Source: Coturnix japonica (taxonomy: Eukaryota; Chordata; Aves; Galliformes; Phasianidae). Taken from it: DNA of 64,000 nucleotides. Under the pieces are notes generated by a model. It worked only from the letters and a program-made list of their open reading frames with translations, was not told the DNA's origin and did not search any database. Where the stretch lies: NCBI RefSeq assembly GCF_001577835.2, contig NC_029516.1, positions 55,468,802 through 55,532,801 of the forward strand, given 5' to 3'. Below, piece after piece: positions 51,001 to 59,383 of this stretch (position 1 is the stretch's first letter; every line of letters starts with the position of its first letter). Position numbers and translations under genes: made by a program.

Positions 51001-54000
51001 AAAATGGACTCTATTAAAAATCATATTGTTTCCCAGTTTAATTATGGCTTTGTTTTAGATCTAGCTTGCCTGATTCATCAGTGTGGGAGCATTCTCCCAG
51101 TAGACAGAAAAGTGAGTCTGAGCCCGGAGAAAAGGCCATAGCCATTTGGAGCAGTTGCTGGAACAGCCTATGGGGCACAAACAGGATGATGCTAGGGGGT
51201 ATCCCAGTGCCCAAATAGCCTCAGACTAGAGAAGTGAAAAGACGGGCATCCTCACATCACATCCTCTAGTTATTTGTCAAAATCTTAGGCTTAATAACTG
51301 CCCCAGCATCACTGGGCCCACTTTGCCCTGTTGTATGCATTACACTGAGTACGTAATCACCTGCTTTCATGCTCAGCAGCCCATGATACCTACCAGATAC
51401 TCCAGTGTCCTGCCAATATCAAGGATAGACTTGACTCCTGCAGATACAACGGCAACTGGAGTTCGTCCTAGCTCTGTCAAGTCAGCACTCACATCCAGAG
51501 CTGTCAAGGGACAAGCAGCTGTTGTTTATGATAGTGTTGCACCTCTTAAAAATCTGTGATCTGCCCTCTTAAAAAGCCATGTCTGTCTCCTTTTGTAAAC
51601 ACTTTGATCCACACACAAATATTACAGTTTTAAAGCATGCTTTTAGATGCTACGGTTCTAAGGGAGACTGAAAACAAAGAAGTCACTTGATTTAGGGCAG
51701 AGATGCAGCCTTGCACCGGCGGTCACAGTTGTTGGTTCGCATCAGTAAATAGCATGCAAAAATATGGTCGGCAAAAAAGAAAGGACAAAGTTCAAGAAGA
51801 TGGGGAAAAAAAGATGATTTTGGTAGATTTCAATACTGACACAACTGGCAGAGAAACACAACAGAAGTTTTGCTGACCTCTGGAAACCCCCAGTCCAGAA
51901 TTTACATCAGAAAGAGATAGCACTCAGCAGAGTGGTGTGTTTACACTATACTAGGAATATATATAGCTAAAAGGAAAGTATGTACTTAAAGGTCACAAAC
52001 TACACCGACAAAGCTGCACCACATCCCAGGTTTCCAGAGAGCAGCATGGACTAGGGCATAGACCTCATTTGTGGTGAGACCCACCTCCTCCTCAGCTCAC
52101 AGATGAATGTAGTATGTATTAATTTTCTTACTATTCTCTCCTCCCCGATGGACGCCTCCAATGCCTCCTGTCACAAACACAGGGATTCCTGCTTTGTGTG
52201 CTGCAATCATTGTTCCAGACACGGTAGTTCCACCAGACAAGCCCTGTATGGGACAGCAGGTCACAGGCAGCCCCCAGTGTGACACAGAGAATGCCACGTG
52301 CAGGCAGCTGTGGTTCTGTTCTGACAAACAGCAGCTTCACAGCAGCCTGTTGACACAGTTAAGTGAAATTCTGACACAAATATTCTTTGCAAAAAAAGGC
52401 AGAGGATTCATCATCCCTGCTACATAAGCTGTTCTTGGTCTGCTAATAGCAAAGGCCTTCATTCTCCAGGGCTTTCTAACCAGAAGGGTTCTCGGGCAGC
52501 TAATGTGGCCATCAGCACTATGTGCATACTTTGGGGTGACTTGCTGTCACGTAGTGCATGTGTAATATGATGATGCCTTATCGTGCCAATATGAATATTC
52601 TTCACATAGCCAGCCAATCCTGAGTGACTTTTCAGGAGCCCTATTTCAGGTCTGCTATTCCCTGACTCAGATATATTTTGACTCTGGACACACGTGCTAT
52701 CTCAGTGAGGCTTAAAGCTACCTGGCTTGAAGCCGGAGACCAACCTGTTGCTGTATTGAAAACACCATAGTAGAAAGTCAGTGTACCATACCTGGCTGAG
52801 GACATAAGGAAGATCTCTCCGAGACACTTTAACTACATTTTTACTGCTTGCCAAGAACTGAAGTTCCTCATCTGTGAGTCCCACGTGGATTTGACCCCTT
52901 AAAATACCTATAGTGGCTGGCACTGCTCCATTTCTCATTATGATTTTTTCTACCTCTCTGGCCATGCTAGAAGAAGACAGACAGGACAACAAGCACAATA
53001 TTAGTGAGGCAAACAATCAGGCAAGAAACCTGCCAAGCCTCATGGCTGGCATTCCCTGTTTCCAGTTTTGTGCAGTTCTTTGGATTTCAGCTAAGTCCAG
53101 TTCTGCTTCTGTATCTTCCTCGTGGCAGAACTTTACACCTGATTTTGCAGCAGTGCAGAACTACTCAGAGCTCCTGTTCTAAGGACAGCAATGGACAGGC
53201 TTTATGCTTCATTTCTGAGGCAGGAGCTGTAAAATAGCCTGGCTAACCGGCAAACCTATTTGTACACTACACTACTAAATATCAGGGATCTTCTCAAATT
53301 AGAACCTTTCTGTACCTAATACTTGTTATTTCTGAGATCACAAATCTTCTCAGAAACCCCAGAAAATTCAACTCCTACTCAAATGACCAGGATATATTTT
53401 TCTCATAGACAGTGAGATACGGGGTACCAACAGTGTTGAAAAGCTGCAAGTTGAGGATATTCTAAGGTTAAAAAGTAGGCCTTTCTAAGCTTTGCAGGCT
53501 TTATACTTGATCATTTGTGGGATATCCTATCCTTTTTTAGCAGCTATCTTTACATCTGTTAGGCAATCTTCAACTATTAAAACTATCTATTCCAAAAAAA
53601 AAGATTTTTTAATGATTCATTGTAAGATGGAGTACCAGGCAAATTAATGGCAAGGTAAAAGGCAAGATGGAGAATCAATACCAAAATCCTCCTGTGCTTT
53701 GTAGAAGCTATAGGATGGAGAGGAGACTGCTAGCAGATGACTGTGTAGATTGCTGTGGTTTCTGGCACTGTGGCTCAGTAAAAAAAAAAACTGAATCTAC
53801 AGGATGTGAATAAATAAAGGTGTTTATTTTTTCCTGCATAGGGCGCAGAAGGCACTGAGAGGGACCATCAGTTCTCACAGCAGCTGCTCTGAGTGGTGCC
53901 AATGAGCAGATTTCACTGTTGCGTTCCAGTCCTTTTTGTATCACAAAAGGTATACAGAAAGAAACTACAGGGGAGTTTTCAGTGTCTGTCATTGTGCAGC

Positions 54001-55082
54001 CAGTAATCGTAGTATCTCTGGCTTAGAGCAAATGATGACATTATCTGTTGCCACATTTCAAAAGAAGCCAGAAATGTAAGGTGTTGGGTAAGGAGATAAA
54101 TAGGTATGAATGCATGTGTCCTATGGTTCTGCTCTACTGGGAAGTCCAAATACAACTTTTTTTACACCAGAGCTTAATTTCTGTATCTCTAGCAACCTGA
54201 CATTTTCCCTCACTTTGTTTTTACAACGTTGTTGAACAAGGAACATAAACCCACAACCTCAGATTCTGAGGATAGGCCATGCCATGTGTAATGATGGTGC
54301 TCTCCAATGCTACGACCGGTCTCCCCTCCACCAGGGCTTCCTGTATGGAGGGCTGAATCCTGAAATAAGAACCTGGAGATAAATGAAAAGAAGTCAATTA
54401 TTTGCAGGGGTATTTGCAGTTACTACCGAGCTATTTTATAAAAGGTAACTTGTCATCATCACAGTAAATTCATTCTTCTCCTCAGCTCTTCTTTTGTGTG
54501 GGTTTGCAAGTAACTTCATGACGACTAAAACTGTGTTCTGTGTGATTGAGCTATTTACAAAAATAAAATATTAAAAAATTAAAAAATCACCATAATTAAT
54601 ACAAATAACAACCCTCTTCATGATCTGAATGTTACTCTCCCACTGTTGTTACAGCTGTGTTGCTACTGGCTCCAATAATATTACTTTAATATTACTTTAA
54701 ATTGGCGTTGCTGTGAATGAACTGAGCACTGTAATCGTGCCTGAATAATGCTATATTTTAAGAGTGCAAACACAAATATACCAAGACTACATACATAGTA
54801 AGACTATTGTGCATCAAAATGTCACCTACTTTTAGTGGTATTATCAAACAAGGGAATTCCCTGTGCATTTAGGACCTGAAGTACCCTCCTGAAAGCTGGA
54901 ATAGCTGCTCATTTCTTTGCTCCCAAAACACTGCCTGCTGTGTTCAGATGAAGAAGATGCTTTCCACACAGGGACTGTCTTGGAATACACTACTCACCAT
55001 GCAGAAATCTTCTCACCTGCGTGGTCCTATGTGCCTCAGTGGACACGTGTCTTGCCAGTCTCCAGGTTATCTTCGCAATCAT
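33929..55082 (-). CDS. Bifunctional pseudouridine-5'-phosphate glycosidase / pseudouridine kinase
   Basis: Fusion enzyme for pseudouridine breakdown. Seventeen exons from 54359 down to 33929 join in phase into 669 residues plus TAG, and a probable leader exon lies at 54998-55082. Residues 1-300 are PsuG (indigoidine synthase A fold). Residues matching the E. coli PsuG catalytic set are present: Glu19 in [11 protein letters not shown], Lys80 in VVKVSRRD, Asp136 in DVSADL, Lys153 in SAGVKSILD and the Asn pair 283-284. Residues 319-669 are a PfkB ribokinase-fold kinase: GGINVDF (322-328), FGGVGRN (352-358), EPTDENK and the GAGD catalytic motif (601-604). The kinase step phosphorylates pseudouridine and the glycosidase step releases uracil and ribose-5-phosphate. 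Fused enzymes of this order are known in fungi and many animals; mammals lack the gene. Every key residue I can check is intact, so it should be functional. Confidence 0.93.
34203..34299 (+). repeat. CR1 LINE 3' tail
   Basis: 'gttagactcaatgatctctg' followed by 'ttccaaccttaatgattcta'; beside the last exon of the pseudouridine gene and opposite to it. Confidence 0.75.
36022..36067. repeat. (TAA)n microsatellite, about 15 units
   Basis: Perfect AAT/TAA trinucleotide run in the last intron of the pseudouridine gene. Confidence 0.95.
36670..36758 (-). CDS. Pseudouridine gene exon 17 (kinase catalytic motif)
   Basis: Acceptor ...ctccccatacag; donor GTACAT. Encodes [20 protein letters not shown] then IVNVSGAGD, carrying the GAGD catalytic Asp (604). 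The split codon with exon 18 gives Ser. Confidence 0.95.
37177..37343 (-). CDS. Pseudouridine gene exon 16
   Basis: Acceptor ...ctctctctaaag; donor GTAAGG. Encodes [40 protein letters not shown] and [19 protein letters not shown] is the PfkB T-L-G-x-x-G strand. Confidence 0.95.
38013..38150 (-). CDS. Pseudouridine gene exon 15
   Basis: Acceptor ...cttcccttcaag; donor GTATTG. Encodes [54 protein letters not shown] is the PsuK hallmark. Confidence 0.95.
38948..39062 (-). CDS. Pseudouridine gene exon 14
   Basis: Acceptor ...gattttcactag; donor GTAAGG. Encodes [20 protein letters not shown] then [22 protein letters not shown] is the conserved D-x-N loop. Confidence 0.95.
39452..39617 (+). repeat. 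CR1 LINE internal 3' fragment
   Basis: 'ggagtgtgtccagagaaagg' and 'ataacctgaaaggaggttgt' are CR1 3'-region text. It lacks the terminal tail. Confidence 0.75.
40539..40667 (-). CDS. Pseudouridine gene exon 13
   Basis: Acceptor ...tccctgttttag; donor GTATGC. 43 codons: [55 protein letters not shown] is characteristic of PsuK-type kinases. Confidence 0.95.
41638..41732 (-). CDS. Pseudouridine gene exon 12
   Basis: Acceptor ...tttgcttctag; donor GTATGT. Encodes [20 protein letters not shown] then [12 protein letters not shown], the SAVGxD strand of PfkB kinases. Confidence 0.95.
42079..42139 (+). repeat. CR1 LINE 3' tail
   Basis: 'ttgaaactagatgatcattg' followed by 'ttcaactcaggccattctat'. Confidence 0.8.
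42702..42768 (-). CDS. Pseudouridine gene exon 11
   Basis: Acceptor ...ttattcctccag; donor GTACCT. Encodes [20 protein letters not shown] then LA, the GGVGRN PfkB signature. A 4.6-kb intron separates it from exon 10. Confidence 0.94.
44492..44520. repeat. (TA)n tract
   Basis: TA-rich simple repeat with one AG interruption, in an A/T-rich patch of intron 10-11. Confidence 0.85.
45553..45681 (+). repeat. CR1 LINE 3' fragment
   Basis: 'gatgccccatccctggaagt', 'aggttggatggggccctgtg' and the tail 'ttctatgattct'. Confidence 0.85.
47371..47430 (-). CDS. Pseudouridine gene exon 10 (PfkB kinase start)
   Basis: 60-bp exon between ...ttccttttaaag and GTATAG. Encodes [20 protein letters not shown], the first strand and GG-x-N-x-D substrate motif of PfkB kinases. 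Confidence 0.93.
47431..48978 (-). other. Pseudouridine gene intron 9-10 (domain-fusion intron)
   Basis: 1.55-kb intron that separates the glycosidase half from the kinase half. It holds a CR1 fragment at 47790-48140 and no other recognised element. Confidence 0.65.
47790..48140 (+). repeat. CR1 LINE 3' fragment
   Basis: 'ttgttcagcctggagaagag', 'gttggaactacatgatcctt', 'cgttctgtgattctg'. Close in sequence to the copy at 58268-59005, with an internal deletion relative to it. Confidence 0.9.
48979..49103 (-). CDS. Pseudouridine gene exon 9 (end of PsuG and linker)
   Basis: Acceptor ...atgccacacag; donor GTGAGT. Encodes [28 protein letters not shown], then a basic linker [14 protein letters not shown]. 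The Asn pair belongs to the PsuG active site. The linker ends exactly at the exon border, phase 0. Confidence 0.92.
49634..49719 (-). CDS. Pseudouridine gene exon 8
   Basis: Acceptor ...acatttgcag. Encodes [20 protein letters not shown] then LTNGKSLDS. The donor chosen is TCTA|GTATCC because it alone restores [11 protein letters not shown] across the join. Confidence 0.88.
49998..50118 (-). CDS. Pseudouridine gene exon 7
   Basis: Acceptor ...cctctcccag; donor GTGAGA. Encodes [20 protein letters not shown] then [20 protein letters not shown]. The ligand-lining G(V/L)LIAVP strand is present. Confidence 0.95.
50428..50554 (-). CDS. Pseudouridine gene exon 6
   Basis: Acceptor ...tttcctacag-type site at 50555; donor GTGTGT. 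Encodes [42 protein letters not shown]. Confidence 0.94.
51394..51500 (-). CDS. Pseudouridine gene exon 5
   Basis: Acceptor ...cccttgacag; donor GTAGGT. Encodes [20 protein letters not shown] then [16 protein letters not shown], with catalytic Asp and Lys. Confidence 0.95.
52132..52243 (-). CDS. Pseudouridine gene exon 4
   Basis: Acceptor ...gtcccatacag; donor GTAAGA. Encodes [20 protein letters not shown] then [17 protein letters not shown], the signature [10 protein letters not shown] of PsuG. Confidence 0.96.
52792..52966 (-). CDS. Pseudouridine gene exon 3
   Basis: Acceptor ...cttcttctag; donor GTATGG. Encodes [40 protein letters not shown] and [15 protein letters not shown], with the catalytic Lys. 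Confidence 0.95.
52967..54257 (-). other. Pseudouridine gene intron 2-3
   Basis: 1.3-kb intron near the 5' end of the gene. I see nothing in it beyond short A/T-rich runs. Confidence 0.55.
54258..54359 (-). CDS. Pseudouridine gene exon 2 (PsuG start)
   Basis: Acceptor ...cttatttcag; donor GTTGTG (non-consensus after GT). Encodes [20 protein letters not shown] then [13 protein letters not shown]. It contains the PsuG catalytic Glu (ALESTI). Confidence 0.92.
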
Positions 55083-55101
55083 CTTGTGCAGAAGGATGGT
55101 C
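54998..55101 (-). CDS. Pseudouridine gene, candidate leader exon
   Basis: ATG at 55082-55080 starts [20 protein letters not shown] then TQVRRFLH, rich in Arg/Lys and plausible as a mitochondrial presequence. An acceptor (...ttgtaatcttag) precedes 55101, so bases 55083-55101 would be 5'UTR. Donors are CATG|GTGAGT (phase 1) or CAG|GTGAGA (phase 0). Neither gives the phase 2 needed by the next certain exon, so at least one small exon is missing between them. Confidence 0.45.
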
Positions 55102-56639
55102 CTAAGATTACAAAAGTCAGGTAAAAATGGAAGTAGTAATTTAGCAGTGATGTGAACAATCCTGGGCTCGCCCAGCAGACTGCCTGGAAAATTCTTGTGT
55201 TTCAAGCATGAGCTGGGGTGCCAAATCAAAATGTTAAACTGAAGAAACTGAGTTGAAAGAGCTCATCTAGCCCAGCCCACTGTTGATGCTGAAATCGAGG
55301 TGGGAGCAAAGGAAGGGAGTAATAAAGTAAAAAGACTTCTGAAGTTCCTGTTTTGATTTCCAAAGCTACTTGTTTATGAAAATTGCAGGCTCAGCCGCTG
55401 TCACTTCCAACCTGAAAGATCACAAGGATAAAACTGTAGGAATACTTTAAAGAAATGTAACTATTTTTTGCTGGTGTCTCGGAGGAAACAAGCAGTTCTC
55501 TAAAATAAAGAGTGAAGCTGAGGACTGGAAAGCCAGATTGTAACTGTAAGGAGGGAAGAGAAGCTCTTCCTAGAGCCAACAGTGCTTTATGTATGCTCAT
55601 GTTACATCATCTTTCTTAGCACGAAGTGTTGGAAGCAGAGGCACAATTCAGCCCCAGCAAGATCTCTAGAACTCCTCTCGTCTCTTAGCAACTCCTATTC
55701 ACTTTAATTAAATTCATTTCAGGACAGAGAAAGAGGAGGAGAGAGTTGCAAATGTTAAGAGTCTGGTCTGGTCTGGGCCCCAGGGCAGTCTCCCTCAACT
55801 CCAGGCTGCTACACACGTATTTTTGCTGGGCATTTGGCCATATCTCTCAAGCCTTCCTATTCCTCACCCCTTAACTGTGAGGAAAGGATTTATTTCTTCA
55901 GTCTTTTGTACCTATTGTTAGTTTAGATAGGAAATTAATTAGAGTACGGTACTGTGTTTGTGTTACCACAACACGGCTCTGATCTCTGCACAGTGTGTGG
56001 CATTACAGCCATAGAAGCACAGCACACCCAGGAAATGTGTTTTGTTTTGATTTTTCAGACCCTAAAGGCTCCAGCTATACAGAGCAGTTTGGGCCGTGTA
56101 ACAGGGAGATTCTGCGGGACATCTCCCAGACCATCACACCATACATCATCATGACACACAATACACACCCAACCAAAACAAGGAGACTTGTTTTTCTACA
56201 TTCAAAATCCACTTTTTAAGACAAAAACCCAAACAAAGTTTATGGAATCCTATTGTTGCATGGACGTGGCACAAGCTTTGCTTCATGCTTACAGCCCCTG
56301 CTTGTGCAGTGCTAGGATCACAGCCAGCAGCCTGAGAAGTTCATGTAAATGCTCTGCTCTCGCTGAGGGTGTGTACACACCCCTCGCTCTCTGGGGCAAA
56401 GTCAGCCTTGGAATCCATTCATTGAGCCACAAAGGTTATGCCGAGGAGCAGTTGGGCTGCTCGAGCAGTGCTCTGAATTTTAACAAACCCCTGGACTCTG
56501 AAGCGCAGCAGCCAGGAGTGCCCAAGCTGTGCTGGGTGGTGCATACAAACCAGCTGTCCCCACCTGCAACCCAAGAGGAATTAGCTGGTGTTGGCTGGAA
56601 AAACGGCCAGCCGGCTCGGGGTTTAGAAGCTTGGCAAGC

Positions 56640-57020
56640 CTAGCAGTAAGACATGTCTGACCTTAGGCCCCGTAACAAACATGTGCGCGCTCCTAGCACG
56701 GGTTTTGCACAGCTCTCACGCAGTGTGGCCTTCCTCCCTCCGCCAGTCTGGCCCTGCTCACCTCCCCTCACCATCGCCCCGCGCACCTGCCTTGGTGCAG
56801 CACTGCCTGGTGTCCCTCTTACCTCCAGACACTGCCGCGTGCACAAGGCAGGGTGGGCCCTGGAGCTGTGCCTGGGCAGCCCTGGCAGAAGGCGTGACGG
56901 AGGGGCTGGAGCTGTGGGGCTGACAGCCATTTATTATTAACCACAGGCGAGCTCAGCACTGCGGCCAATTGCTGCCTGGGGCTAAGGGGCGATTTCGCTG
57001 CAGGGCAAGGGCAGCTTCTG
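56640..57020. promoter_or_regulatory. GC/CpG-enriched patch, possible promoter of the pseudouridine gene
   Basis: Base composition rises sharply here relative to the A/T-rich flanks, and many CpGs occur (CCGCGCACC, GCCGCGTGC, GATTTCGCTG). It lies about 1.6 kb upstream of the leader exon of the leftward gene, whose leader exon has an acceptor and so needs an upstream non-coding exon. This is inference from position and composition only. Confidence 0.3.
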
Positions 57021-57090
57021 CGGTTATTTCTGTTCACGTGGTGCTGCATTTTCCCCTCACGCTATAATTCAGATTCTTTTGCTGCTCTAT

Positions 57091-57110
57091 AGATATATAT
57101 ATATATATTT
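57091..57110. repeat. (TA)n tract
   Basis: Short TA run upstream of the MKRN1 region. Confidence 0.85.
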
Positions 57111-57247
57111 AATGAGTGAATTCAGAAATCACTAAAACAGCACCTCTGTAGAATGGGTTCCTTTGTACATAGTGATAAAAAGCAGAGAAACTGCGCTTAT
57201 GCTTTCCCTGTGGGTTTGCCAAACACAGCTCTCAGCCTCCCAGAGGA

Positions 57248-57530
57248 AAATCATAGGATCACAGAATGGCAGAGGTCGGAAGGGACCTCAAGAAATCATC
57301 AAGTCCAAACCCCTGCTAAAGCAGGTACCCTACAATAGGTCACACAGGTAGGCGTCCAGGTGAGTCTTAAATGTCTCCATTGAAGGATACTCCACAACCT
57401 GTCTGGGCAGCCTGTTCCAGTGCTGTAGATCTCATGCTGGTGGAACTCCTCATGATGCAGAGAAATACTGAGCACAGTACAGTCTCCTGCTACGAGGACA
57501 TCATGTTCTAACAGGTGTAGGTTGGTTTCA
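57248..57530 (-). repeat. CR1 LINE 3' fragment
   Basis: Antisense copy: 'aatcataggatcacagaatg', then 'cggaagggacctcaagaaat' and 'ggcagcctgttccagtgctg'. Confidence 0.85.
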
Positions 57531-58267
57531 AACAAGAACTTTGAATAGAAAACCTCTGTTGCATTGTAAAAATCTGTGATACTTTGAGATCTAATGCACT
57601 GACATTATACAGGTGCAGATCTTGTATTCTGCAGGAAATGTTATGTTTCAGAACTAGACAGCTATCCCAGAAGGCACTGACTTGCTGGATTGAAGGCAGA
57701 TATCATTCTGTGCAACATAAAACTATCAAAAGCAATTACAGATGTATTACTGTTATGTTAAATTCAACAGCATCTGATTTTACTGCAATCCATTGGTTCA
57801 TCATCTTTCTCTTCAAATCAAGATCAAAATACAATCTCAAGCCACGGACACCCAGTTCAGTCTGTGGTATCAGTAAGTCACGGTAACAGCGTGTTTCTTT
57901 ATTTACCATTTTCCTCTTCAAACCAAGTGGAAAACCCAACAGTTTCCTTCCAGTCCCACCAAGGACACGGGCTTCTTCCTCTCAAAGCTCTTCAACCTTG
58001 TATTGGGTAAATGGGGACATGTGATGGAGGACGTGGAGATGGGAATGCACACCACAATGTTCACCAGAATCTAATTAGAATATGAAGTTAAGATCTGATT
58101 TCATAGATAGAATGCTTGCATATGAGTAAATGAGCTGTAATCGTTGTTTTAGCTGTGGGAGAACCGACAGCTCATTGTAACACACAGCTGAAACACATAG
58201 GGCAGCACCAGGAGACTGAGGGGCAGCTGAGATTAAAAGCAATAGGTCGTAAAATGGAGTGACAGCC

Positions 58268-59005
58268 TTGGCGCCAAAGGGAAGGCAACCAATGTCATTT
58301 ACCTGGACCTGAGCAAGGCCTTTGACATGGTTCCTCACCACATCTCCAAATTGGAGGGAAGTGGATTTGATGGGTGGACAACTAGATGGATAAGCAATTG
58401 GTTGAAAGGCTGCAGACAGAGGGTGGTGGTCAATGGCTCTATGTCCAGGTGGAGGCCGGTAACGAGCGGTGTCCCCCAAGGGTCTGTCTTGGGACTGGTG
58501 CTCTTTAACATCTTTATTAATGACATCGATGAGGGAATGGAGTGCACCCTCAGCAAGTTTGCTGATGACACCAAGCTGAGTGGTGCAGTCGATACGGTGG
58601 AAGGAAGGGATGCCATTCAGAGGGACCTCGACAGGCTGGAAAGCTGGGCTCAGTACAAAAAGACATGGAGATTTTGTTAAGGGTCCAGAGGAGGGCCACG
58701 AAGATGATCAGGGGGCTGGAGCACCTCCCCTATGAGGACAGGCTGAGGGAGTTGGGTTTGTTCAGCCTGGAGAAGAGAAGGTTGCGGGGTGACCTCATTG
58801 CAGCCTTTCAGTACCTGAAGGGAACCTACACCCAGGAGGGGAGTAAACTCTTCGAAAGGGCTGACAATAGCAGGACACGGGGAAATGGTTTTAAGTTAAA
58901 AGAGGGAAGATTTAGGTTGGATGTTAAGGGGAAGTCCTTCACTAACACAGTGGTTATGCCCTGGAACAGGCTGCCCAGGGAGGTTGTGGATGCCCCGTCC
59001 TTGGG
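58268..59005 (+). mobile_element. CR1 LINE with RT remnant, cut off at its 3' side
   Basis: Plus-strand frame shows the reverse transcriptase end: [20 protein letters not shown] then [14 protein letters not shown]. It jumps at about 58680 to the 3'-region text 'gggtccagaggagggccacg', an internal deletion. It stops at 'gatgccccgtccttggg' (about 59005) without the usual CR1 tail, directly against the MKRN1 CpG island. Confidence 0.88.
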
Positions 59006-59222
59006 AACCGGCCCAACCCGCCCCTTGCCGCCCCTCCCCCCTGTGCCGTGTGAGGGCCGCGCCGCACGGCGGGAACGTTCTGGATGGAGTGCGCGTTCCG
59101 CCCGCTCCGCCAATCAGAGCCCCCGCCGGGCACAGGGGGCGGGGCTAAGGGCAGGCCCGCCCGGCCGGAAGGATGCGCTCCCGGAAGTTCCGGCGCAGTG
59201 TCGGTGTGTGGGATAAACAGTC
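59006..59222 (+). promoter_or_regulatory. MKRN1: MKRN1 CpG-island promoter
   Basis: Very GC- and CpG-rich, starting abruptly after a CR1. Visible sites: CCAAT box 59110-59114 (GCCAATCAG), GC box GGGGGCGGGGC 59135-59145, ETS site CCGGAAG 59165-59171 and a palindromic ETS pair CCGGAAGTTCCGG 59181-59193. No TATA box. The CpG island continues into exon 1 and the first 300 bp of intron 1. Confidence 0.8.
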
Positions 59223-59383
59223 ATGGCTGAGGCGGTGGCTCTGGGAACAACGGCGGACGCCGCGGCGGCGGTGCTGGGGCCGAGCGCCGCAGCGGGAGCG
59301 ACGGGCACCATCTTCGGGCCTGCGGCCGTGCCGCCCCTCGCGCTGGGGCCGGGCGGCGGCTGGACCAAGCAGGTCACCTGCAG
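59223..59383 (+). CDS. MKRN1: MKRN1 coding exon 1
   Basis: Makorin-1 is a RING E3 ubiquitin ligase with CCCH zinc fingers; reported substrates include TERT, p53 and p21. Exon 1 starts MAEAVALGTTADAAAAVLGP, continues as an Ala/Gly/Pro-rich low-complexity tail, and ends GGGWTKQVTCR, split by the donor GTACGC at 59384 (phase 2). The GGGWTKQVTCR(YF) end is the entry to the first C3H1 zinc finger and is shared with mammalian MKRN1. The frame stays open into the intron by chance of GC content. Exon 2 was not found before 64,000, so intron 1 runs out of the window. Confidence 0.92.

Larger units (their letters stand above)
55102..58267. other. Intergenic region between divergent pseudouridine gene and MKRN1
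   Basis: Should contain the start of the leftward pseudouridine gene. It holds a GC- and CpG-enriched stretch near 56640-57020, a (TA)n tract (57091-57110) and an antisense CR1 (57248-57530). I could not place a transcription start with confidence. Confidence 0.5.

Noticed and set aside
52131-52340. Alternative minus-strand frame over PsuG exon 4
   Set aside because: Frame shadow of the [10 protein letters not shown] exon, which is clearly the real reading.
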